A program made the position numbers and the translations under genes. From Planctomycetales bacterium ZRK34 (lineage in GTDB: Bacteria; Planctomycetota; Phycisphaerae; Phycisphaerales; Zrk34): a DNA stretch of 64,000 nucleotides. Each line of letters starts with the position of its first letter. Within the stretch, counting starts at the first letter, position 1. Location: assembly GCA_014873095.1 (NCBI GenBank), contig CP050848.1:2601850-2665849 (forward strand), given 5' to 3'. This document shows, piece after piece, positions 55,160 to 62,739 of the stretch. A model generated the notes under the pieces. It was not told the DNA's origin. It did not search any database and saw nothing but the letters and a program-made list of their open reading frames with translations.

Positions 55160-56541
55160 GGTTCTTCCTTGTTGGTCAATTGGGTAGGGGCCGAGGCAGG
55201 ATGCTCGGCGACGCCGGGTGTTCGCGCTGGACCACCGACGGCCCGATACAGATCGATCAGGGATTCGGCTGTGCGTCGCTCCAGTTCAATCAATCGGGCG
55301 TGGCCGGCTTGAAGATCCTGCTCTGCGAGAATCAACGGCGTGACGTCGCTCTGTCCGGCGCGGAAGGCGGACTCGGCCTGCTTAAGGCGCTGCTCAAGCA
55401 GGGGAATCAGTTGATCATTCGCTTTTCGGTAAGCATCAAGCAGTCGGATATGTGCAAGATGGGCGGTGCGAACTTCCTCAACGACGGTGCGCCGCGTCTG
55501 CGTCAACTCATGCAGCGATTCGAGCACGGCGGCCTCAGCCATTTCGCGTTTGGCCTGGCCCCAGTCAAACAGCGGCAGAGGTACCGTCGCGCCGGACCCA
55601 ATCGACCATTCGCCGGCATCCCGCTCAGCTTCGACACCGACTTCCAGCGGCTCCAGCAACGCCCATTGAGCCAGGCGCACATCCGCGCCCAGTGCTTCGA
55701 TTTGCCAGATGGTCGCCTGCACTTCGGGGCGCTGTTTCAATGCCGCCGTCACCCACGCTGATTCACCAGCCATGGGAATATCCGGCAGACGCCATGGGTC
55801 AAGCGTCCAGTCCGCCGTTGCGGACGGCTCGCCGATCAGCCGTGCCAAGGCCAAGCGTGCGGTGCGATTATCGATCTGCCGCTCAGTAATCACGACATCC
55901 AAGTCGACTCGTTGGGCTTGAAGCGTGGTCAGATCCAGCCGTGTGCCTTCGCCGGCGTCAAGACGTTGACGAGCCAGTTTGACCAGTCGGTCCAGCAGTC
56001 GGGCGCGTTGCTCGAGCACCGGCAGCAGCGCATCAAGCGACTGCACTTCGACAAACCGCCGTTGTGTTTCAGCTACGACATCGAGAACAGAAATTAACAC
56101 CCGCGCGCTGGCGGCCTGAAGTCGTTTGTCAGCTGCATCGATCTCGCCCGGCTTACGCAACAATGAAAGAAGCTCTGCCGCCAGCCCTGCCTCGACGGTT
56201 GGACTGCCCCCGCTTTCAGGCCACCGCAGAACAACGCTGACGATTGGGTTTGGCAGCAGTCGCGCTTGATGTGAATCGGCCGCGGCCGCTCGAACACGCG
56301 CCAGTGTGATCTGAATACTCGGATCATGTCGCAGCGATCGACGGACCGCTTCGGCCATCGACAGTCGATCCTCGATCGATACGCCAACATCGACCGCTTC
56401 GCCATCGAGTCGTAACTCGATGGCATTCTCAAGATCTGTCGCCAGATCGGCAGATCGTTCTGGATCTGGCCAGGGTGCCGTGGTGGCACAGCCGCCAGCA
56501 AGTGTAAACAGGATCAACAGACACACCGATGTCCATCGCAT
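55156..56541 (-). CDS. czcC: CzcC/CusC outer-membrane efflux protein (TolC family)
   Basis: 461 aa from ATG 56541 (MRWTSVCLLILF), with a lipobox (LAGGCATT). TolC-family repeats are present, including RRSLRHDPSIQITLARVRAA and LRDAEGTRLDLTTLQAQ-like coiled helices. It is the second gene, after the small secreted protein, of the czc operon on the minus strand. It is the outer-membrane duct of a tripartite metal pump. Longer in-frame starts upstream lack a signal-peptide-like beginning. Confidence 0.88.
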   Translation of the reverse strand: MRWTSVCLLILFTLAGGCATTAPWPDPERSADLATDLENAIELRLDGEAVDVGVSIEDRLSMAEAVRRSLRHDPSIQITLARVRAAAADSHQARLLPNPIVSVVLRWPESGGSPTVEAGLAAELLSLLRKPGEIDAADKRLQAASARVLISVLDVVAETQRRFVEVQSLDALLPVLEQRARLLDRLVKLARQRLDAGEGTRLDLTTLQAQRVDLDVVITERQIDNRTARLALARLIGEPSATADWTLDPWRLPDIPMAGESAWVTAALKQRPEVQATIWQIEALGADVRLAQWALLEPLEVGVEAERDAGEWSIGSGATVPLPLFDWGQAKREMAEAAVLESLHELTQTRRTVVEEVRTAHLAHIRLLDAYRKANDQLIPLLEQRLKQAESAFRAGQSDVTPLILAEQDLQAGHARLIELERRTAESLIDLYRAVGGPARTPGVAEHPASAPTQLTNKEEP

Positions 56542-56664
56542 AAATATCACCATCAACCTGGGGTGGGAGGTATGAAGTACGCGCGGCTCAGCCGATGGAT
56601 ATACCATCCAACGGCAATGAAACAAACGCCGAGCAACTCGCTATGAATTGGAACGGTTAGATCA

Positions 56665-56683
56665 AACGATCAGAACGATCGTT
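56665..56683. repeat. Intergenic hairpin in the czc leader
   Basis: AACGATC (56665-56671) and GATCGTT (56677-56683) form a 7-bp stem with a 5-nt loop. It lies between the small secreted-protein gene and czcC. It may be an mRNA hairpin or a regulator site; no T tract follows. Confidence 0.35.
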
Positions 56684-56694
56684 CGCAAGGCATG

Positions 56695-57057
56695 CTAAGC
56701 ACCGCTTGCAGGTGGCATTCGGTCCACCCATCGAAAAGACCTCGATGGATCCAGAAACAAAAGGGTTGCAATCTGATCCAGAGGCTTCAAATCAAAGGCC
56801 AGAGACGCCTGGCCCCGGAGACTGGACCAAGGGGCCACCAGAAGCGTGCCAAGCAGCGTGTCGGTACAGGTTGATGGATCAATGGTTGATTCGCAATGAT
56901 CCAAAGCCCTCGAGGCGACCGCGCCCAGGCTGCTGCGCTGATCGTGCATGTACTCCACCTGCTCATGTCCATCAGCGCCATCACACCGAACCAATGGACG
57001 TGTCATGCCAAACTGCATCAGCATGAGAAATGTAATTATCAAGCTCTTGCGGATCAT
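56695..57057 (-). CDS. Small secreted czc-operon protein (CzcI-like)
   Basis: About 120 aa from ATG 57057 (MIRKSLIITFLMLM), a typical signal peptide. It is followed by RCDGADGHEQVEYMHD and spaced Cys/His residues (HCES, STCTD). Small Cys/His-bearing exported proteins of this shape precede czcC in many metal-efflux operons, so a metal-sensing or regulatory role is plausible. A longer start at 57093 is possible. The protein is short and divergent, so the call depends partly on context. Confidence 0.55.
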   Translation of the reverse strand: MIRKSLIITFLMLMQFGMTRPLVRCDGADGHEQVEYMHDQRSSLGAVASRALDHCESTIDPSTCTDTLLGTLLVAPWSSLRGQASLAFDLKPLDQIATLLFLDPSRSFRWVDRMPPASGA

Positions 57058-57228
57058 CGTGGCAACGATAGACCGCATATTCGGACGGGGCAATCAACCG
57101 CATCTCATCGTGTGATGTAACTGTTCACAGCCTGGCGCACTGCCGGCGCAGGCCGCTCGGGTATGACTGACGCCTGCAGAACGTTGCACTCAGCTAAATA
57201 CAATGCCCGGCGGCACATCCGATAGTCT

Positions 57229-58095
57229 TCAGAATTGCCATTGAATCCCGCAGCGGGTCAAGTACTCCAGGCTTCGCTGGATACCGGCCTCAACATCCTC
57301 GGTAGGTTCATACTCGATCAGGTATACACCACGGTATGTCATCTGCTTCAACAGGGTGGCGTAATCCAGGTCGTCATCCCCGATAGCCACAGCTTCCCAG
57401 CCTTCACCTCGGCGGCGCCAATCCTTGAGGTGGCAGTAATCGATGCGGGCGTCGAGCAGGTCCAGGCCATAGCGGGTGTCATCCGGGGCGACGGCTTTGA
57501 GATTGCCAGGGTCGTAGTTGAATGTGACGGTTGGTGGGAGTTCATCAAGCAAACGCTGCAGGCCGGTGCGGTCGGTGGTGACGGTGTGTTCGTGGTGGGC
57601 GGCGCCGTTTTGGACGGTGATGCGACCGTGGGTCTCGATTGCGAGGGTCATATGCAGCGCGCGGCACAGGTCGTCGCAGAGATGCAGTGCGTCGAGCAAG
57701 CGTCGCCAGACAGGCTCGGTCATGGCGGCGGCGGGGGTGAACCCGGCAAAGAGCCGCACGTGGGTCGCCCCGCAGTCGCCGGCTTGTTCGATCTGTTCAA
57801 GGGTCTGTCGCAACATGCGATCGTGATCGTCAGCCGCGGGCAGGGTGAAGTCATTTTCAAGGCAACAGAAGGGGGTCTGGATGTGGTGACGCTCGCCGAG
57901 ATCGACAAAAGCGTCGATCTGCGAAAGGCTCAATTCGGCTGGCAGACGTCCGGCCTGGCCACCCCCGATGCCGAATTCCATCACGTTGAAGCCGAGCTTC
58001 TTAGCAATCGCAAAGTGTTCTTCAATAGGGAGTTGTCGAAACCCCCACTCCCCACATCCGATTGTGATGACATCATCTGAACTGGCCATTGGCAC
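57229..58095 (-). CDS. Sugar phosphate isomerase/epimerase-like TIM-barrel protein
   Basis: 288 aa AP-endonuclease-2-type TIM barrel (xylose-isomerase-like). Metal-site positions are LAIETHGRITVQNG, FNYDPGNLK, DYCHLKDWRR and LIEYEPTED, where Glu, Asp and His ligands are kept. Starts at 58095 or at the internal ATG 58089 are possible. Members isomerise or epimerise sugars and inositols; the substrate is unknown. It is divergent from the IclR regulator and probably controlled by it. Confidence 0.88.
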   Translation of the reverse strand: MPMASSDDVITIGCGEWGFRQLPIEEHFAIAKKLGFNVMEFGIGGGQAGRLPAELSLSQIDAFVDLGERHHIQTPFCCLENDFTLPAADDHDRMLRQTLEQIEQAGDCGATHVRLFAGFTPAAAMTEPVWRRLLDALHLCDDLCRALHMTLAIETHGRITVQNGAAHHEHTVTTDRTGLQRLLDELPPTVTFNYDPGNLKAVAPDDTRYGLDLLDARIDYCHLKDWRRRGEGWEAVAIGDDDLDYATLLKQMTYRGVYLIEYEPTEDVEAGIQRSLEYLTRCGIQWQF

Positions 58096-58123
58096 ACCTA
58101 CGCAGTCGTGAAAAAGAAAATGC

Positions 58124-58162
58124 TTGACATCGATATATCAACTGATAGATTATATATCAACT
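58124..58162 (+). promoter_or_regulatory. IclR promoter with 11-bp direct repeats (probable operator)
   Basis: TTGACA (58124-58129) and TAGATT (58146-58151) are 16 nt apart. The 11-bp sequence ATATATCAACT occurs twice, at 58133-58143 and 58152-58162, with 19-nt spacing, about two helical turns. The second copy covers the likely transcription start. This suits autoregulation by IclR and control of the divergent isomerase gene. Confidence 0.6.
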
Positions 58163-58177
58163 CATCTGAGGCGCAGC

Positions 58178-58990
58178 ATGACAAAATCTCATTCACGTTT
58201 TGAGCAGGGCGGGTCCGAGCGGTACCACGTGCCGAATCTGGCTCGTGCGTTGCGTGTGCTGGAGTTGCTGGCCGCCCGATCTGAGCAGTCGATCTCTGAA
58301 ATTGCTGAAGTGCTGGAGATACCCCGCAACAGCGCCTTCCGTATCGTCACGACGCTGCGCGACAACGGCTACCTCGACCGCGACCAGTCCGAAAAGACGT
58401 ACCGGCTGTCACGCAAATTGTTGTCACTGGGGCATGCGGTCGTCGAAAACGAAGGTTTGCTGGCGCACTCGATCGACGTGTTGTTTGATCTGCGTGACGC
58501 CACCGGGGAGACGGCACTGATCGCCACGCTCGTGGAAGACGGCGGCGTCGTGCTAGAGCAGGCGATTTCCAACCAGGCGGTAAAGGTGTCGATTCAGATC
58601 GGGCATCGTTTTCCGCTGCACACCGCCGCGCCGGCCAAGGCCATGCTGGCGTATCTGCCGGCGGCGTTTCGCAATCGCATGCTCAAAACCTGTGACTTCA
58701 AAAAATACACCGACGCCACGATCACCTCGCGTGACGCGCTGTTGGCGGAGCTCGACGAGGTCAAGGCACAGGGCTACGCCGTCGACCGCGGCGAAGAGCT
58801 GCCCGACCTGCACTGCGTGGCGGCGCCGGTGTTTGATCATCGCAGTCGGCCGATTGCCAGTGTATGGGTGACGGGGCCGTCGCCGCGGATGCCGCAGTCG
58901 GAATTCGGGAATCTTGCTCAGGTCGTCACCGATCACGCCCGGCGGATTTCGCGTCGGCTGGGTTACACCGACCTGTCGATCGCGTCTTAG
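58178..58990 (+). CDS. IclR-family transcriptional regulator
   Basis: 270 aa from ATG 58178 (MTKSHSRFEQGG), which has GAGG upstream. The winged helix is at about residues 22-82 (NLARALRVLELLAARSE, SISEIAEVLEIPRNSAFRI). The IclR effector domain follows, with LHTAAPAKAMLAYLP, GYAVDRGEELPDLHCVAAPV and ASVWVTGPSPRMP. A small-molecule effector binds the C-terminal domain; its identity is unknown. Position and operator suggest control of the isomerase and perhaps the downstream polysaccharide genes. Confidence 0.93.
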   Translation: MTKSHSRFEQGGSERYHVPNLARALRVLELLAARSEQSISEIAEVLEIPRNSAFRIVTTLRDNGYLDRDQSEKTYRLSRKLLSLGHAVVENEGLLAHSIDVLFDLRDATGETALIATLVEDGGVVLEQAISNQAVKVSIQIGHRFPLHTAAPAKAMLAYLPAAFRNRMLKTCDFKKYTDATITSRDALLAELDEVKAQGYAVDRGEELPDLHCVAAPVFDHRSRPIASVWVTGPSPRMPQSEFGNLAQVVTDHARRISRRLGYTDLSIAS

Positions 58991-59066
58991 ACGCTTCGGG
59001 ATGAAGGCAACAGTTCGGTTTTGTGGAGGGTCAATCATGTCACATCGGAAACCAGGAGAATGCAGC

Positions 59067-60530
59067 ATGTGGACACAACGACTGATCATCGCGGCGACCT
59101 TGATGGTGGCCGCTGCACTGACGTCAAACCAACCGGCAGCGGCTGACACCGTATCACCCGACGCCATCTCTGATCTGGCTTTCTGGCTGAACGCCGGTGA
59201 CCTGGCTTTGACCAATGGCGACCCGGTCAGTGCCTGGGCTGACAGTTCGGGCAGCACGACCGGCGCTGCCGCGGCGTCCGGCGCAGAGCCGACCTATATC
59301 GATTCGGTCGTCTCGCTGAACAATCAGGCCGCGGTCCGTTTCAATGGCTCGACGCAGCTCATGACCGTCGCCGACCAGATTCTGCCGACAAGTCTGTCGG
59401 AGATGACCATCTTCGCGGTGGCTCAGACCAACGAAATCGGTGACTTCAGCGTCTTTGCGCTGCGCAGTGGATCCACCAACCCCCTGGTTCAGCTTGACCA
59501 AGACGGCTCTGGTAATGTGCGCTTTATTCTGCGGGATGGCGCCGGTCGCACGATCAACGCCAGTTCCGGTACCGCCGCTGGCACCGATTACGGCATATAC
59601 AGCGGCAGGCTCAGCCAGAGCGGCTCGACCTACACTGGCGTGGCGGGTTTCAACGGCAGCGAAGGCGCCGTCTCCTCGCATGCCAGCATCAACACCGGCT
59701 CGATGGGTGACGAGCCGCAGGCCGTCGGCGGCATCGACGGCTTCGGTCCCACCGCCTACTGGAATGGCGACATCGCCGAGATCGTCATCTACAACCGCGA
59801 GTTGACTGCGTTCGAGCGTAATCTCGTCGGGTTCAACCTCGCTCAGAAGTACGCCTTGCAGACCGAATACCACGGCGGCGTCTACATCGACTACGGCGAG
59901 TCCGGCCAGAATGTACAGACAGGTTTTACTCAGCAGGATGTCGGCGCCGCCACCACAACCAGCGACATTGTGACGACAGTCATTGATCCGTTCGGCGATG
60001 GCAACGATGTCGATGTGCGACTTTCCAGCGGTGGGGCCGGCATACAGGGCCGCGATCGCCATGCGCTCAGCAACACCGATGAGAACATGAACAACCTCGT
60101 CGACGATCTCGTGTTCAACGCCGGCTTCAGCGATCTGACACTGACGATCGGCGATGGAGGCACCGCCGTCGAAGCTGGCCGGTATCTGTTCACCGGATAT
60201 TTCAACGATTCGTTCTTCAACTCGTCGACTCAAAGCGCCGGCTTGTCCGACTTGGGCGTCGCCGCCTACATCGGCGCCAACGACGGCACACCGGACGGTA
60301 CAACCACCGTCTCGGACTTCCGCTCGTCGAACCCCACCGACCCGCTGGGTGTGATCCGCTTGCTGCTGATCAGCGACGGTATCAACCCGCTTGTCGTCAC
60401 GCTGGAAGGCGCCAGCGTCGACGGCCGTTTTGCCTTCAACGGTTTCACGCTGACGGCGATCCCCGAACCGGCCAGTGCCGCGATGCTGGGCGTGGGTGTG
60501 CTCGCGTTGATGCGCCGCCGCAATCGATAG
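59067..60530 (+). CDS. LamG/ConA-like surface protein with PEP-CTERM anchor
   Basis: 487 aa from ATG 59067 (MWTQRLIIAATL), with AGGAG eight bases upstream. The signal peptide ends near AAADT (residue 28). A LamG-like jellyroll domain covers about residues 35-265 (FWLNAGDL, AVRFNGSTQLMTV, WNGDIAEIVIYNRELTAFE). A second beta-rich region follows. The C-terminus IPEPASAAMLGVGVLALMRR is a PEP-CTERM sorting signal. It is likely a surface or extracellular-matrix glycan-binding protein. Confidence 0.9.
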   Translation: MWTQRLIIAATLMVAAALTSNQPAAADTVSPDAISDLAFWLNAGDLALTNGDPVSAWADSSGSTTGAAAASGAEPTYIDSVVSLNNQAAVRFNGSTQLMTVADQILPTSLSEMTIFAVAQTNEIGDFSVFALRSGSTNPLVQLDQDGSGNVRFILRDGAGRTINASSGTAAGTDYGIYSGRLSQSGSTYTGVAGFNGSEGAVSSHASINTGSMGDEPQAVGGIDGFGPTAYWNGDIAEIVIYNRELTAFERNLVGFNLAQKYALQTEYHGGVYIDYGESGQNVQTGFTQQDVGAATTTSDIVTTVIDPFGDGNDVDVRLSSGGAGIQGRDRHALSNTDENMNNLVDDLVFNAGFSDLTLTIGDGGTAVEAGRYLFTGYFNDSFFNSSTQSAGLSDLGVAAYIGANDGTPDGTTTVSDFRSSNPTDPLGVIRLLLISDGINPLVVTLEGASVDGRFAFNGFTLTAIPEPASAAMLGVGVLALMRRRNR

Positions 60531-60593
60531 TCGCGATGCAACGTATCGTGGACCGCAGAGCATTGCTCCGCGGCTATTGAGGACAAGTCACCC

Positions 60594-61316
60594 ATGCGTC
60601 GACAAGCCTTCACGCTGATCGAACTGCTGGTCGTCATCAGTATCATCGCATTGCTGATTGCGATACTGCTGCCGTCGCTGAGCAAGGCGAGAGAGACCGC
60701 TCGCATCACGGTCTGCGGCACGCAGCTTCATCAGCACGCAATTGGTGTGTTTGCCTATGCGCAGGATTTTCGCGGCGCGGTCCCGCCGGGCAACGACGGC
60801 ACCAGCAGCGGAATGAAGCGGTCCGGCCAGACCAACGTATACAAGGTCATCGGCAATATGAAGTACTGGGGGCCCGGCCTGCTGGCGATCCGTCATTACA
60901 TCGACCCTCAGATGATGTGGTGCCCCAATCGCGGCGGCGAACTGTTCGGCGAGTTGCATGGTTCCCGGGGTTACTTCGACACATGGCCCGACGGACCGAG
61001 CGTTGAAACGTCCTACGTTCATCGCAACGACCATCGGTTTTCTGGGCTCGAGCCGTACCCGTTGCTGGTCGATGTCGGACGCAAAGCATGGCTCGTTGAC
61101 CTTGGCTTTTTCTTCAATGTTCACCCGACAGTGCCCGATGCCAGCCGCGGGTACAACCATGAAGATGGCTACCAGGTGATGTATTTCGACGGTTCGGTGG
61201 TGTGGTACGCCGACCCGAATCACGTGTTGCACTCCGACGGCGACGGCGGTCTTTCCGAGACAATCGATCCGGTCTATGGGCGCGACGCATGGGTGAAGTT
61301 CGATCGAGGTAACTAA
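60594..61316 (+). CDS. Type IV pilin-like protein with prepilin signal
   Basis: 240 aa beginning MRRQAFTLIELLVVI. Cleavage is expected before Phe6, with Glu10 at position 5 of the mature protein, and a hydrophobic helix ends near residue 35. A C-terminal DGSVVWYAD block matches the planctomycete pseudopilin families that occur next to secreted sulfatase and glycanase genes. It probably belongs to a type II secretion or pilus-like machine. It ends in TAATG overlapping the sulfatase start. Confidence 0.92.
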   Translation: MRRQAFTLIELLVVISIIALLIAILLPSLSKARETARITVCGTQLHQHAIGVFAYAQDFRGAVPPGNDGTSSGMKRSGQTNVYKVIGNMKYWGPGLLAIRHYIDPQMMWCPNRGGELFGELHGSRGYFDTWPDGPSVETSYVHRNDHRFSGLEPYPLLVDVGRKAWLVDLGFFFNVHPTVPDASRGYNHEDGYQVMYFDGSVVWYADPNHVLHSDGDGGLSETIDPVYGRDAWVKFDRGN

Positions 61317-62719
61317 TGACGAATGGCAAAGGCATGTTGTGCGCGGCGATGGTGTTGCTGTCGCTGTGTGGTGGGTTGATTCAGGCAGGCGAGCGGCCCA
61401 ACATCATGGTCGTCATCTCCGATGATCAGTCATGGTGGACCACTTCCGCGGCGGGGTGTGAGGCGATCAGCACGCCGGCCTTTGACCGGGTCGCTCAGCA
61501 GGGAGTGATGCTCAATTATGGATATTGCTTCGCACCGCAATGCGCCCCGGCGCGGGCCACACTGCTGACTGGACGACCGATCTGGCAACTCGAAGAAGGG
61601 GCCGTGCAACGGTCGCACCTGCCGGCCAAGTTCACCTGCTACACGAACCTGTTCAAACAGGCGGGTTATCACGTGGGCTGCGCGGTCAAAGGATGGGGCC
61701 CCGGCAAACTCGGTGATCGCAAGCAGAACCCGGCCGGCAAGCAGTACAAGGACTTCAGCCGTTTTCTCAAAGCAAGAAAATCTGGTCAGCCTTTCTGCTT
61801 TTGGGTTGGCAGCCGTAACCCGCATCGACCATTTAATCAGGGGCACGACGGCACGGTCGACATCGACAAGATTCAAGTGCCGGGCTACCTGCCGGATGTG
61901 CCGGAGGTGCGTAGCGAACTGGCGGGGTATCTCCGCGAGATTGTGCAGTTTGATCGCGAGTTGGCCGACCTGATGCAACAGCTTGAAGAAACCGGGGAGG
62001 CGGACAATACGATCGTCATCGTCACCTCGGACAACGGTATGCCGTTTCCGCGTGGCAAGTGCAACTGCTATGACGCCGGCGTGCGCGTACCGCTGGCGAT
62101 TCGCTGGCCGGCGAAGGTCAAACCCGGGCGAACCGTCGACGATTTCGTGAGCTTTCCGGATATCGCGCCGACGCTGCTGGAGGCCGCGGGTATCCAAACG
62201 CCGGACGACATGGTCGGACGCAGCTTCATGAATGTGTTAACCGCTGACGGAAGCGGTCAGATTGACAAGACGCGCGACGCGGTCATCTACGGCCGCGAGC
62301 GCCACATGGTCACCCGTCCCCAGCGCACGGGCTACCCGATTCGCGCGATCCGCACCCACGATTACCTGTACCTGTGGAATTGCCGCCCGAAACGCAGCCC
62401 GACCGGGCGGCCGTACGGCATCGCCGACGTCGGCCCGACCGAGGCGGGTGATTACATGTTGGCACATCGCGAACGGTCGAGCGTGGCGCCGCTGTTTGAG
62501 TTGTGCTATGTCGAGCGCCCCGAGTTCGAGTTGTATGACATTCGAAAAGACCCCGATCAGATTCACAACATCATCGATGACCCCGCCAGCGCCCAGGTTG
62601 CTCAGCGTCTGAATCAGCGCCTGATGGACTACCTGCACAAAACCGGCGACCCGCGCGTCGGACCCGATGGCGATGTATTCGATCGTTACCCGTTCTGGCT
62701 GACCAAACGCGAAAAGTAA
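61316..62719 (+). CDS. Sulfatase (CxPxR type)
   Basis: 467 aa secreted sulfatase, signal peptide to about residue 25. The formylglycine site is C76-A-P-A-R80 in APQCAPARATLLTGR; the second position is Ala rather than the usual Ser. DDQSW (metal ligands) and IVTSDNGMPFPRG follow. It has no C-terminal binding module, unlike the sulfatase at 30412-32502, and shares little sequence with it. It overlaps the pilin stop by one base and precedes the oxidoreductase by 20 nt, so it is in an operon. Confidence 0.93.
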   Translation: MTNGKGMLCAAMVLLSLCGGLIQAGERPNIMVVISDDQSWWTTSAAGCEAISTPAFDRVAQQGVMLNYGYCFAPQCAPARATLLTGRPIWQLEEGAVQRSHLPAKFTCYTNLFKQAGYHVGCAVKGWGPGKLGDRKQNPAGKQYKDFSRFLKARKSGQPFCFWVGSRNPHRPFNQGHDGTVDIDKIQVPGYLPDVPEVRSELAGYLREIVQFDRELADLMQQLEETGEADNTIVIVTSDNGMPFPRGKCNCYDAGVRVPLAIRWPAKVKPGRTVDDFVSFPDIAPTLLEAAGIQTPDDMVGRSFMNVLTADGSGQIDKTRDAVIYGRERHMVTRPQRTGYPIRAIRTHDYLYLWNCRPKRSPTGRPYGIADVGPTEAGDYMLAHRERSSVAPLFELCYVERPEFELYDIRKDPDQIHNIIDDPASAQVAQRLNQRLMDYLHKTGDPRVGPDGDVFDRYPFWLTKREK

Positions 62720-62739
62720 CCCCCCACACGGAATGATCA

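Noticed and set aside
59154..60563. Open frame of 469 codons on the minus strand
   Set aside because: It mirrors the LamG/PEP-CTERM gene, which has a signal peptide and sorting signal in the plus frame.
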